A DNA stretch of 21,387 bases from Gemmatimonadales bacterium (GCA_025929805.1 JAICPP010000031.1:1-21387), one strand, 5' to 3'. Positions 1-7,958 are shown, counted from the first letter of the stretch. The notes: generated from the sequence alone by a model not told the origin. Program-made: numbers and translations.

Positions 1-850
1 TCCCCGAGGGATAGAAGATGACCGAGTCCCCCACGCTCACGGTGCCCGAGTCGATGGTTCCCGAAATGATACGGCGGTCATCGCCTTGCTTGGTGAACTT
101 GTAGACATCCTGGATCGGCATGCGGAAAGGCCGATCGATCGGTGCGGGCTCGCTTCGGAACGCGTCAAGGGCATCGAGGACCGTGGGACCCTCGTACCAC
201 GCCAGGCTTGACGACCGTTCGGCGATGTTGTCTCCCCCTCGAGCGGAGACCGGAATGAAGCAGGCCGGTTGGATACCAACCTGATCGAGGAATGCACCAT
301 ACTCTCCGACAATGCGATCGTAGACACCCCGATCCCAGCCAACCAAATCCATCTTGTTGACGACGACGGCGAGCTGCCGAATGCCCAGGAGAGACACCAT
401 GTAGCCGTGGCGCCGGGAGTTTTCCTGGACACCTTCAGCAGCGTCGATCACCAGCAAGGCCGCCTCGGCGCGGGACGCGCCGGTTATCATGTTCTTGAGA
501 AACTCGATGTGGCCTGGAGCATCCAGGATCAGGTAGTGCCGCAGCCGGCTCTTGAAGAACACCCGGGCCGCATCGATCGTGATCCCTTGAGCCTGCTCGT
601 CCTTCAGCGCGTCGAGCAGAAACGCATACTCGAAGGGCTTCGAATTGAGCTCGCACTGGGCCCGGACCTGCTCCAGCTTCCCTTCGGGAAGCGAATGGGT
701 GTCAGCCAACAGCCGGCCAATAACGGTGCTCTTACCGTGATCCACATGGCCCACGATCACGATGTTCATTCGCTGTTGCGCTTCGGGCTCAGCCGCGGCC
801 GGTCGAGACGGCTCCAGCTGATAGAGAGTACTGGTCAGACTTCCCTCCAT
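1..850 (-). CDS. CysN/NodQ-type sulfate-activation GTPase (partial, runs off left edge)
   Basis: This gene is open from an ATG at 850 to the window edge, 283 codons, with no stop. The residues form a translation-factor-like GTPase: G1 GHVDHGKS at about 34-41, G3 DAPGH at 110-114, G4 NKMD at 165-168, then an SAR motif and the start of the EF-Tu domain-2-like barrel. The run around GKLEQVRAQCELNSKPFEYAF is typical of the CysN / CysN-CysC group, which uses GTP hydrolysis to drive ATP sulfurylase (sulfate to APS); many members carry a C-terminal APS kinase, which would lie outside the window. A second in-frame ATG at 769 (MNIVIVGHVDHG) is closer to the usual family start; 850 adds about 27 residues, and neither has a strong Shine-Dalgarno. 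It lies 136 bp downstream of the tyrosine autokinase on the same strand, so sulfation of the exported polysaccharide is a reasonable inference. A housekeeping assimilatory role cannot be excluded. Confidence 0.85.
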   Translation of the reverse strand, partial: MEGSLTSTLYQLEPSRPAAAEPEAQQRMNIVIVGHVDHGKSTVIGRLLADTHSLPEGKLEQVRAQCELNSKPFEYAFLLDALKDEQAQGITIDAARVFFKSRLRHYLILDAPGHIEFLKNMITGASRAEAALLVIDAAEGVQENSRRHGYMVSLLGIRQLAVVVNKMDLVGWDRGVYDRIVGEYGAFLDQVGIQPACFIPVSARGGDNIAERSSSLAWYEGPTVLDALDAFRSEPAPIDRPFRMPIQDVYKFTKQGDDRRIISGTIDSGTVSVGDSVIFYPSG

Positions 851-933
851 CGGTTGTTCAGACCTGCTCAGCGAAAAGAGTGCCGCCGGCTGCCTGGGTC
901 GAGCAGCGCTTCCCCATCAGGCGACAATGCGAA

Positions 934-956
934 AGCGGCGGGGCAGGCCCGCCGCT
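934..956 (-). terminator. GC-rich hairpin between autokinase and cysN-like gene
   Basis: There is a perfect 9-bp inverted repeat (934-942 with 948-956) with a 5-base loop in the 136-bp gap between the autokinase stop and the cysN-like start. On the minus strand it is followed only by a short TTTC, so it is a weak or attenuating terminator at best. Partial read-through would lower cysN-like expression relative to wza/wzc. It could also be a structural mRNA-end element. Confidence 0.4.
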
Positions 957-986
957 GTGCTTCTCCGGGCCCCACCGGCGTTGGTG

Positions 987-3452
987 TTACTGCTCCTCCA
1001 CGGCGTAGTCGTAGGGATAGTAGTAGTCTCCGTACTGGGAGACCTCGCCACCCGGGTCATTCAGCACGGTTCCTACAACCCTGGCTCCGACGTTGACCAG
1101 CTGCTGGTGGGCTCGCTTGGCCGCTACCCGGTCGGTCTGGCCGGCCCGGACCACGAGAAGAACACCGTCAGCCAGCGAGGCCAGGATGCCGGCGTCCGCA
1201 GTCGCGAGCACCGGCGGGGTGTCCAGAATGACCAGGTCGAAGCTCTTGGCGAGCTCCTGAAGCAGAACCCGCATCCGAACGCCGCTCAGTAGACCCGATG
1301 GGTTGGTCGGCAGCGCCCCGCAGGTGAGAAGAGACAGACCTCTCACGTTCGTGGGCCGGATTACGTCAGTGAGGGGACGCCCGGAATCGGTGCGACCCGC
1401 GCTGGGATTGAAGGTCAGCGACTGAGTAGCATCGGACTCGTTGTAGGTCGGGGTCAGCAGCTCCATGAGGCCGGGGGCGCGGGGCACCTGGAAGAGGCCA
1501 TGAAGCCGGGGGCGGCGCACGTCGCAGTCGATCAGAAGGACGCGCAATCCATCATAAGCGAAGGTGACCGACAGATTGGCCGAGGTCAGGGTCTTTCCCT
1601 CGCCCGGAGCTGCGCTGGTAACCACCAGCGTCTTCATGTCGTCTCCCTGCTCGCACCAGACCAGGCTGGTCCGAAGCATTCGGAATGCTTCCACGCCGAC
1701 CGAGAACGGCTGCGAGACGGTGCCCAGGGCCGACGCGTTTGGTCGCTTGGCGTCGAGCTCGGCCTGCTTGCCAGGACGGAGCAGCCCGCCCAGGCGACGG
1801 GGGGCGGTCCCGGCGCTGCTGGTTAGTCGCGGGATCACGGCGAGTCCGGGCAGGTGCAGCGCCACCTCCAGATCCTCGGGCTTCCGAATGGACGTGTTCA
1901 GCGCCTCGAGCAGGAATGCACCGCCGGTACCGAGCATCAGGCCGAGCAGCAGGCCAAGCGCGAGCTTTAGTGGGGTAGTAGTCCACTGAGGCACGTAAGG
2001 GACATCGGCCAGGTTCACGATATCGACGTCTCCGGCCTCGACCTCTTCGGCCATGCGCGCCTTCTGGTGCTCCTGGCGTACCTGATCGCTGGCAGACGTA
2101 AGGGTCTGAACTCGCCCGGTCAGGCGAGCCTCTTCAGCTGCCATGGCAGGCAGTACTTGGAGGGAGGCCCCTTCCTGGGCTCTGAGATTGCGTAGCGCCT
2201 TGATCCGCGCGTCCAGGGTGGCTACATGGCTGCTCACCGCCTGACGAAGCTGACCCTTGGTGGTGCCGATCAGGCTCTTGAGCTGAATCAGGTCGGGATT
2301 GGTGGGCGCCGCCTTCCAGGGGCCCGTGGTCATGGAATCGACCCGGTACTGGTAGGTTTCGAGCTGCCGGAACATGTTGCTGACGGTGGCGTTCTCGGCC
2401 ATCGCCGGCGACGAGGCCAAGGCGCGCAGTGCTTCCATCTCCCCGGTCTCACCGCCCTTCTTGAGCTGGCCGAGCAGAGCGCCGAAGGTGGCGCGATCGG
2501 CTTCCAGCTCGCTGGCTCTACCCTCGAGCGTCATGCGGTAAGTCTGGGCCGCATCCAGAGCACTCTGAGAGCTGGCCAGCTGTTGGCGGCTGCGGAAGCT
2601 GGCCAGATCGGCTTGGGCGCGGGCCAGCATGCTGTCGGTCTGCTTCAGCTGCTCCTCGAGGAACTCCCGGCGCCGCTGAGATTTCTGCTTGGCCCCCAGG
2701 ATATTGAGATCCCGAAACGCCAGGACGGTTGTGTTCACCACCCGCTGTGCCATCCGCGGCTTGCCTGAGACGTACTTCACGTCCAGGATGTCGGTGTCCG
2801 GCCGGTGAAGTACGTTGATCGCGCCCAGAAGATGGTCCACCGCCATTTCCCGCGGGATGACGTACAGGGTTGCCTCGGAGACCTCGGGCACTGCCTTGAC
2901 CGCAAACCGAACGTTCCCCAGGTCCAGCGGCTCCCCGTAGCGGGCCCGAGCCTCGCGGCTGCCCAGCCTGGCCTTGACCCCATTCACATAGAAGGTGACC
3001 CGGATGCTATCGTTGGTCGCCTCAGGCTTTACGCGAATGGCATCCAGCTGGCCGATCCCGAACTCGGGAGTGGCGGACTGGAGCTGTAAACCGAGCGAAT
3101 CCACCACGGCGGCCATGACACTCCGGCTGCGCACGAGCTCCGCAATCGAGAGGATCGGATCCGTGGTGCGCTCGAGCTCCGGTGCGGGCTCGATCTCACC
3201 CGTCAATGACCGGCGCTCCCCAGCCATCCGAAGTACTGCAGTAGCCTCGTAGCTTGCCGGCGCTCGCGCAGCCAGATAACCCCCCACTGCCAGCCCGAGC
3301 AACGTCAGGCCCAGCACCATACGATAGCGGCGACGCAGTATCCCCAGGATGTGACCGAACGAGATCGAGTCGCCGGCGGGACGCTCATACCCCCCATCCA
3401 TGTACGGTGGGCCGGGGGGAAGCTGGCGTGGCTGCGGATAGTAGTCGGTCAT
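987..3452 (-). CDS. Wzc-like polysaccharide co-polymerase / BY-type tyrosine autokinase
   Basis: An 821-residue inner-membrane protein that controls polymer length and export. It has a proline/tyrosine-rich N tail, TM1 at about 43-62, a periplasmic Wzz-type domain with a long coiled coil (about 255-480), the proline-rich segment before TM2 (PYVPQW, 485-490) and TM2 at about 496-516. A cytoplasmic kinase domain follows: Walker A SAAPGEGKT 613-621, Walker A' LLIDCDVRRPR with D642 and D644, and Walker B LVILDTPP with D744. The C terminus carries six tyrosines (807, 810, 811, 812, 814, 816), the autophosphorylation cluster expected of bacterial tyrosine kinases. Family knowledge: cycles of Tyr phosphorylation switch oligomerisation and control polymerisation and export through the outer-membrane Wza channel. 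The ATG at 3452 lies 6 bp after the stop of the wza-like gene, so the two are co-transcribed and probably translationally coupled. Kinase and Wzz domains are fused, as in proteobacterial Wzc, and all key motifs are intact. Confidence 0.93.
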   Translation of the reverse strand: MTDYYPQPRQLPPGPPYMDGGYERPAGDSISFGHILGILRRRYRMVLGLTLLGLAVGGYLAARAPASYEATAVLRMAGERRSLTGEIEPAPELERTTDPILSIAELVRSRSVMAAVVDSLGLQLQSATPEFGIGQLDAIRVKPEATNDSIRVTFYVNGVKARLGSREARARYGEPLDLGNVRFAVKAVPEVSEATLYVIPREMAVDHLLGAINVLHRPDTDILDVKYVSGKPRMAQRVVNTTVLAFRDLNILGAKQKSQRRREFLEEQLKQTDSMLARAQADLASFRSRQQLASSQSALDAAQTYRMTLEGRASELEADRATFGALLGQLKKGGETGEMEALRALASSPAMAENATVSNMFRQLETYQYRVDSMTTGPWKAAPTNPDLIQLKSLIGTTKGQLRQAVSSHVATLDARIKALRNLRAQEGASLQVLPAMAAEEARLTGRVQTLTSASDQVRQEHQKARMAEEVEAGDVDIVNLADVPYVPQWTTTPLKLALGLLLGLMLGTGGAFLLEALNTSIRKPEDLEVALHLPGLAVIPRLTSSAGTAPRRLGGLLRPGKQAELDAKRPNASALGTVSQPFSVGVEAFRMLRTSLVWCEQGDDMKTLVVTSAAPGEGKTLTSANLSVTFAYDGLRVLLIDCDVRRPRLHGLFQVPRAPGLMELLTPTYNESDATQSLTFNPSAGRTDSGRPLTDVIRPTNVRGLSLLTCGALPTNPSGLLSGVRMRVLLQELAKSFDLVILDTPPVLATADAGILASLADGVLLVVRAGQTDRVAAKRAHQQLVNVGARVVGTVLNDPGGEVSQYGDYYYPYDYAVEEQ

Positions 3453-3458
3453 GGTCTG

Positions 3459-4130
3459 CTAGTTGTTCCTATCGCTCGCGCGGTCGATAAAAAGGTAAAT
3501 AGAGGCGACGGACCCGACTACACCGAGTGTCGGCAACAGTATGTCTCGGAGGAAGCTCTTGCGGCGGTCGACAACGATCTGATCACCCGAGTACACCCGC
3601 ATGACGCCGGACGAGCTCTGGGGATCCAGCAGGCTGACGGTGAACTCCCGCTGCCGCCCGCTCGCATCCTTTCGAAGGACCCGGACCCTGCCTCGGTTAC
3701 CGAACTGGTTCGGACCGCCGGCCTGGGCGACCGCCTCGGCGATCGAGGTCTCCGGGCGCACGGCAAAGACAGCGGGCCGACCGACCTCGCCCGAAACCGC
3801 GACCCGGACCAGCGGCTCGAGCACGAACTGGGGATCCTGTTCGAAGCGAGCCAGGAAGGTGCGGACGTTGGTCTCCGCCGTGTTAAAGGGCACGCCTCCG
3901 ACTCGCACCGCTCGATAGAGCGGGTGCGTGATGGTGCCGTCCGGCCCCACGATGAAGTCTCCGCTCATCTCCGGTTTGCGCCATACGACCACCCGAACCG
4001 AATCGCCGGGGGCCAAGGTGACCTGATCACTGGATGGTGCAGGACTCTGGGACAGCAGCGGACTGGACCCCAATACGAGGATGAAACAAGGGAGAATGAT
4101 CCGGAGGAGCAGTTTTCTCATAATCCTCAC
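3459..4130 (-). CDS. Wza-like polysaccharide export protein (Poly_export/SLBB)
   Basis: A 223-residue outer-membrane export subunit. There is an N-terminal signal peptide (hydrophobic about 7-27, ending near LLSQS) without a clear lipobox cysteine, a Poly_export domain starting with LAPGDSVRVVVWRKPEMSG at about 39-57, and an SLBB-type beta-grasp segment (VSGEVGRPAVFAV about 112-124, AEAVAQAGGP 131-140). A C-terminal hydrophobic helix (about 198-215) ends in a charged tail. It is short compared with E. coli Wza (about 380 residues) because it has only one SLBB repeat, like many short Wza homologues. The start is uncertain: GTG at 4130 or ATG at 4121 (MRKLLLR). A GAGG sits just upstream of the ATG but only about 3 bases away, so I give the longer form. 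It is the first gene of the wza-wzc-cysN-like set. In the family this protein forms the channel through which Wzc-controlled polymer exits. Confidence 0.88.
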   Translation of the reverse strand: MRIMRKLLLRIILPCFILVLGSSPLLSQSPAPSSDQVTLAPGDSVRVVVWRKPEMSGDFIVGPDGTITHPLYRAVRVGGVPFNTAETNVRTFLARFEQDPQFVLEPLVRVAVSGEVGRPAVFAVRPETSIAEAVAQAGGPNQFGNRGRVRVLRKDASGRQREFTVSLLDPQSSSGVMRVYSGDQIVVDRRKSFLRDILLPTLGVVGSVASIYLFIDRASDRNN

Positions 4131-4334
4131 CGAGGGCGTCGAAGACGAGCGCCTGTCCCAACCCTATCACTGAGCCGGGCCCGGGGGCGCACGAAGTATG
4201 CCCGGGTATGCCCGGTTTCTGTTCCACCCGATCGGCTCAAGCCAACGCAATGTATTCGAATTGCTTCCAGCATGCACCCAAGCTGGAAAAGCCAGCCGTT
4301 GCCCGGATGGTGTGACCTGCGACCAGGGTCAGGA

Positions 4335-4369
4335 CCACAGGTACCCATCGTTTCGGCCCTTACCTGTGG
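4335..4369. promoter_or_regulatory. 9-bp inverted repeat upstream of the wza-like gene
   Basis: CCACAGGTA at 4335-4343 is matched perfectly by TACCTGTGG at 4361-4369, with 17 bases between. It lies about 205 bp upstream of the wza-like start on the minus strand and could be an operator for a dimeric regulator or an RNA hairpin in the leader. A perfect 9-bp repeat with a short loop is only moderately unlikely by chance in a region this size. Confidence 0.35.
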
Positions 4370-4492
4370 CGGAGCTACAACAACAGGACCCCGGAAAAGC
4401 AAGCCAGAAAAGGAGAAAAGACCCCTCCTCCTTCGTAGAAGTCACCCGCAGAATCTACCTTGTGGCGCTGGCTCAACGGCGGGGAAACAAAC

Positions 4493-4524
4493 GATGCGGC
4501 GCCGGACATTGCCGGCGCCGCATC
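4493..4524 (-). terminator. Rho-independent terminator of the lipoprotein gene
   Basis: A perfect 13-bp GC-rich stem (4493-4505 with 4512-4524) has a 6-base loop. Read on the minus strand it is followed by GTTTGTTTC, a T-rich tract. It lies 75 bp past the stop of the minus-strand lipoprotein gene and separates it from the export operon. On the plus strand the stem is followed by ATTCTTTC, so weak activity in that direction is possible, but no plus-strand gene ends here. Confidence 0.8.
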
Positions 4525-4598
4525 ATTCTTTCAAGTACCGCTCTCTCTCAGACCACTCGTCGCCTAGACCGCTCTTCGCGGGTCACGGCGACCCTCGA

Positions 4599-6446
4599 TT
4601 AGATCCGGGTACATGCCCTTCCCGGCAACGATGCCAGCCTGCTTGCGATGTCTCTGAAAGCCTGCTGGTTGTCGGGATTGGCCATGAACTCCGAGTCGTA
4701 CCTCCACATCAAGAGCCCGCACCCAGCTTGACCCAGCACCAGGCCGAAGTTCCGAACCTGTTCCGGAGTCATGAGACAGAGATTGGTCTGCTCGCCCAAT
4801 CCACCGGTTCCGGCGCAGTCCCAGGTTCCGTCTCGATCGGGCGTACCACCATTGAGAATGTTGATGCTGAATAGGATCGAGATCCGGCTGCGTTGACCGA
4901 ATGCGAGCGCCGCGTCGCGGAACGCGGTCACGTCACCGACCCGCGACACGTACTGATCGATAATGAACTCGCACTGAGCGTAGTTCTTGGTAGGTTCGAG
5001 CACGTCATGCCGTTGAAACACCCCGGTGGGCAGTGTCGGAAAGATCGCCTTCACGTAGCCGCACAGTGAGTCGACCCGGGCCTTGGTCATCGTTCCCGAC
5101 GGTCCCCAGGTGTTTCCTCCAACATCCGGGCTACCGTGGGCGTTCGGCTCGTCCATGACCGAGTTACCGATGATGGTTCCATCGGACACGCCCTGGGCGA
5201 TCGCTGCCTTGATCTCGGGCGTGTTATAGGTGTCCATCTTGGCTTCCCACTTACGCCGATCGAACTGGTAGACCCCGTCGATCGTGCTCATGTAAAGATC
5301 GTGGTGCCCGCCCGTCATGTTCATCACCAAGCGGAACTTATTGTTTCGTGCCCAGTTGATGCGGCTGATGATCCCGCTCGCGTTGGTACCATCCAAGCTC
5401 ATGGTGAAGATGCCCGGAGTTCCCCCCAAGCCAATCAGCTGGGTGGGGCCGAACGGAATGCCCAAGGTGCCGCTTCCGAGCGGCACGCTGATCGTAATAG
5501 CCGAAGTGTCCGAGAAACCGCTGGCGCTGGCGATCACCCGGTAGGCGCCCGGATTCGAGCCGGCCGTATAGAGACCGCCGGAGGTGATGCTGCCGCCGGT
5601 CGCGGTGAATACGGCGGTAACCGGGATGCTGTCGCCGGTGCTGGTACGTCCGAAGACGCCGAACTGCTTCGTTGCTCCCGGCGCCAATGTCACGAGCGCG
5701 GGGCGAAGAACAACCCGTGCCAGCACGGGCTCAGCTGGGGGCTCCGGTTCCGGCGGAGGCGGCAACGCCGGGGCGGTGATCGTAACGGAGACGGTATCGG
5801 CCAGTGTGCCCGACGTGTTGGTCGCGGTTACCTGGTAGGTTCCGGCGGTGTCGCCCGCCACGAAGGTGCCGCCGGCATCGATGGAACCGCCGGTGGCCGC
5901 CCAGTTCACACCGATCGGGACCACGGACCCGCTCGCCAATCGGCCTACGGCGGTGAAGGTCTGGCTGACTCCCGGAGCCAAGCTGATGGTGGTGGGAGAG
6001 ACTTCGACAGCCTTGACTCGGGAATTTCGGCGAACAACCGTGACAGTGGAGGTGTCGACCCGAACGGTTCCGCGAACGCGATCGTAACCGATGACAGTAT
6101 AGGTGCCGATGGCAGCGGCAGAGAACCGGCCGTCAGGCAGAATAGTACCGCCCGAGGTGCTCCAGGTTACCGCTGCACCGACGCTATCACCGGCGCTGGT
6201 GGTGCCATGCGCTCGGAATTGAATCAGTTGGTTGGTTTCAAGAGTGACGCTGCTGGGTCTGACTTTCACCGCCACTGGTACTAGATCGCGAGGTCTCCAT
6301 TCTGTGCCGGCCGTCGGGGTGCTCGGGGGAGCTTCTGGAGCGGTGGCATCGCCGCCATCACAAGCAGCGAGCACCAGGAGGACTGGCAGCATCCCATAGT
6401 TTCGTGAGACGGCCAGTCTCCGCGCAAGCTTAAACGTGTACGTCAT
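4599..6446 (-). CDS. Lipoprotein with three Ig-like repeats and a C-terminal glycoside-hydrolase-like domain
   Basis: A 615-residue exported protein. The signal peptide ends in a lipobox, LAAC, giving lipidated C29. A Ser/Thr/Pro/Ala linker follows, then three Big2-like Ig repeats at about 57-138, 145-225 and 243-321, each with the 'L.PG/TNQ...F.A.G....G....V.W...GG.I...G.F.A...GTY.V.A' pattern. A proline/glutamate linker (about 228-240) separates repeats two and three. The C-terminal part (about 330-615) alternates strands and helices like a TIM barrel. It has VMDEPNAHG (D432, E433) where clan GH-A enzymes often hold an acidic residue, and a late LLMWRYDSEF strand. Four to five cysteines in this part (462, 492, 544, 557, 576) suggest disulfides outside the cytoplasm. 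I infer a surface-tethered carbohydrate-active enzyme, possibly acting on the polymer exported by the neighbouring Wza/Wzc, but I cannot name a GH family. The gene has its own terminator and a divergent promoter. Confidence 0.75.
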   Translation of the reverse strand: MTYTFKLARRLAVSRNYGMLPVLLVLAACDGGDATAPEAPPSTPTAGTEWRPRDLVPVAVKVRPSSVTLETNQLIQFRAHGTTSAGDSVGAAVTWSTSGGTILPDGRFSAAAIGTYTVIGYDRVRGTVRVDTSTVTVVRRNSRVKAVEVSPTTISLAPGVSQTFTAVGRLASGSVVPIGVNWAATGGSIDAGGTFVAGDTAGTYQVTATNTSGTLADTVSVTITAPALPPPPEPEPPAEPVLARVVLRPALVTLAPGATKQFGVFGRTSTGDSIPVTAVFTATGGSITSGGLYTAGSNPGAYRVIASASGFSDTSAITISVPLGSGTLGIPFGPTQLIGLGGTPGIFTMSLDGTNASGIISRINWARNNKFRLVMNMTGGHHDLYMSTIDGVYQFDRRKWEAKMDTYNTPEIKAAIAQGVSDGTIIGNSVMDEPNAHGSPDVGGNTWGPSGTMTKARVDSLCGYVKAIFPTLPTGVFQRHDVLEPTKNYAQCEFIIDQYVSRVGDVTAFRDAALAFGQRSRISILFSINILNGGTPDRDGTWDCAGTGGLGEQTNLCLMTPEQVRNFGLVLGQAGCGLLMWRYDSEFMANPDNQQAFRDIASRLASLPGRACTRI

Positions 6447-6524
6447 CGCTCTACCCTTTCATCACTCTCCTTGCATGAAGTCCCAACCGTTCCCGTCAGT
6501 CCCCCGCCACCCTTGGGCTAAGGT

Positions 6525-6553
6525 ACTCTAGGCCTTTACTGGCCCAGTTTCAA
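6525..6553 (-). promoter_or_regulatory. Candidate sigma-70 promoter for the lipoprotein gene
   Basis: On the minus strand TTGAAA (6553-6548) is followed after exactly 17 bases by TAGAGT (6530-6525). This would give a leader of about 70 nt before the ATG at 6446. The -35 matches consensus at 5 of 6 and the -10 at 4 of 6. An alternative further upstream has -10 TATTCT near 6574-6579. Confidence 0.4.
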
Positions 6554-6723
6554 TGGACAATCTCTTGACAGAATGCAGAATATCGAATTCCGCCACTCTT
6601 TGTAAGTGACGAAATATGCAGTGGCTAGACCCTACGGAGCCATTCATTTGTAACAAAAAAACCGACCAAAAGATGAACAGCAAAGAAAATAATTGCAGGG
6701 CTCGGCCAACCAACCATCAGCAA

Positions 6724-6752
6724 TTCACAGCTATTTCGGCTTCAGGTATACT
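6724..6752 (+). promoter_or_regulatory. Candidate sigma-70 promoter for the glycosyltransferase gene
   Basis: TTCACA (6724-6729), a 17-base spacer and TATACT (6747-6752) match the -35 and -10 consensus at 5 of 6 each with ideal spacing. Transcription would begin near 6759, leaving about 50 nt before the ATG at 6810. This supports the 6810 start over the longer open frame beginning at 6693, which would begin upstream of the promoter. Confidence 0.6.
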
Positions 6753-6809
6753 TCTGCGGCTCTTGTCCACTCCCCTTGCCCAAGTGCTTGCGCCCGAGAG
6801 GCTGGGAAG

Positions 6810-7958
6810 ATGAAGATCGCCTTTATGGTGACCCGCGCGGAACCGGTCGGCGGCGCCCAAATCCATGTGCGGGACCTTGCCGTGGCAGTCCGGGAGCAGG
6901 GGCACTCCCCCGATATCATTACCAGCGGGAGCGGACCTTTTATTGATGACCTTCGCGCCCACGGCATTCCGGTCACGGTCCTTCGCCATCTCGTCGGGCC
7001 TATTCGCCCACTGCGCGATGTTCGCGCGTTCCGGGATCTTTTGACGGTTTTGAGGGAGCAGCGGCCGGATCTGCTGACCGCTCACGGCGCCAAGGTTGGG
7101 ATGATGGGACGGGTGGCGTCACGCGCACTCCGAGTTCCTCTCATCGTGACCGTACACGGTTGGGCGTGCGCGCCCGGAACCCCTCCGGTTCAAGCCGCTG
7201 TGTCGCGCCGGCTCGAACGACTCATCGGTCCACTGGCCAGCAAGGTCATTACCGTATCCGAATTTGACCGGCGCTTCGGACTCGAAGCGCGCCTGGTCGC
7301 CGAGCACCGTGTCGTCACGGTCCACACTGGGATGCCGGACGTTTCTTCCCACTTGTGGGCCGACCCCGGCCGGAGCCCGCCCCGAATGGTGATGGTGGCT
7401 CGATTCGAGCCTCAGAAGGATCATGTGACGCTGATTCGCGCCCTCGGTGGGGTCCAGACGGTCCCGTGGAATCTGGACTTGATCGGGGATGGACCGCTTC
7501 GTGGTCAGATGGAGGCTCTGGCGCGCGAGCTTGGCTTGGGTGACCGGATCCGATTTCTGGGGCAACGCAAGGACGTGGCTCAACTCCTGGCCCAGGCTCA
7601 GATAAGCCTGCTGATCAGTAACTGGGAGGGTCTGCCTCTCAGCATCCTGGAATCGATGCGGGCCGGCCTGCCAGTCGTGGCGTCCGCGGTGGGCGGAGTC
7701 GGCGAATCCATTCGCGACCAGGAAACCGGCTATCTGGTTCCTCGAGGTGACGTGGACCTGCTCCGGGACCGCATCGAGCGGTTGGTGACCAACCCCGAGC
7801 TTCGGGCCCGGATGGGGGCGGGCGGCAGACGCCACTACGAACGGCACTTCACTCTGGATCAGATGGTGAAGAACACGCTCGCTGTCTACCAGGAAGTACT
7901 CGGCGGAAGGGGCCGGCAAGCGACCCAGGTACCGGTGATTACGGGATCGCCGGTCTAG
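6810..7958 (+). CDS. Family 4 (GT-B fold) glycosyltransferase
   Basis: A 382-residue enzyme that transfers a sugar from a nucleotide-sugar donor to a growing lipid-linked glycan at the cytoplasmic membrane face. The N-terminal Rossmann domain starts MKIAFMVTRAEPVGGAQIHV, with the donor/acceptor-loop GGA that is typical of GT4. The C-terminal domain has VARFEPQKDH and the EX7E signature (E273, E281, in EGLPLSILESMRAG), followed by PVVASAVGG. The open frame extends upstream to 6693, but the promoter, the AGAGG/GGGAAG purines just before 6810 and the usual family N terminus all favour ATG 6810. Donor and acceptor cannot be told from sequence. It starts a plus-strand pair with the response regulator 25-31 bp downstream and belongs functionally with the surrounding polysaccharide genes. 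Confidence 0.9.
   Translation: MKIAFMVTRAEPVGGAQIHVRDLAVAVREQGHSPDIITSGSGPFIDDLRAHGIPVTVLRHLVGPIRPLRDVRAFRDLLTVLREQRPDLLTAHGAKVGMMGRVASRALRVPLIVTVHGWACAPGTPPVQAAVSRRLERLIGPLASKVITVSEFDRRFGLEARLVAEHRVVTVHTGMPDVSSHLWADPGRSPPRMVMVARFEPQKDHVTLIRALGGVQTVPWNLDLIGDGPLRGQMEALARELGLGDRIRFLGQRKDVAQLLAQAQISLLISNWEGLPLSILESMRAGLPVVASAVGGVGESIRDQETGYLVPRGDVDLLRDRIERLVTNPELRARMGAGGRRHYERHFTLDQMVKNTLAVYQEVLGGRGRQATQVPVITGSPV

Larger units (their letters stand above)
4131..4598. other. 468-bp intergenic region between export operon and lipoprotein gene
   Basis: I see no convincing gene here. The long plus-strand open frame across it is antisense to the wza-like gene. It holds the lipoprotein terminator hairpin (4493-4524), an inverted repeat (4335-4369) and a purine/pyrimidine-skewed stretch around 4398-4437. 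The promoter for the minus-strand export operon should lie between about 4131 and 4480, but no good -35/-10 pair or sigma-54 GG-N10-GC pair was found by eye. Confidence 0.6.
6447..6809. other. AT-rich divergent intergenic region
   Basis: This 363-bp region separates the lipoprotein (minus) from the glycosyltransferase (plus). Positions about 6540-6730 are clearly more AT-rich than the flanks, with an A-tract (AAAAAAA, about 6655-6661), as expected for a divergent promoter region. Candidate promoters in both directions are listed separately. No small gene with a credible ribosome site was recognised. Confidence 0.6.

Noticed and set aside
3351..4874. A 507-codon plus-strand open frame
   Set aside because: It is antisense to the wza-like gene and runs across the terminator and the end of the lipoprotein. 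Its residues are arginine/proline-rich with no domain, so it is a high-GC shadow.
5136..6284. A 382-codon plus-strand open frame
   Set aside because: It is antisense to the Ig-like repeats. The Gly/Asp-rich composition reflects the repeat sequence, not a real protein.
6693..6809. Longer glycosyltransferase form starting at 6693
   Set aside because: The extra residues lie upstream of and across the best promoter and do not resemble the GT4 N terminus.
7119..7919. A 266-codon minus-strand open frame
   Set aside because: It lies inside the glycosyltransferase, whose EX7E and Rossmann motifs are in the plus frame; no domain is visible in this one.
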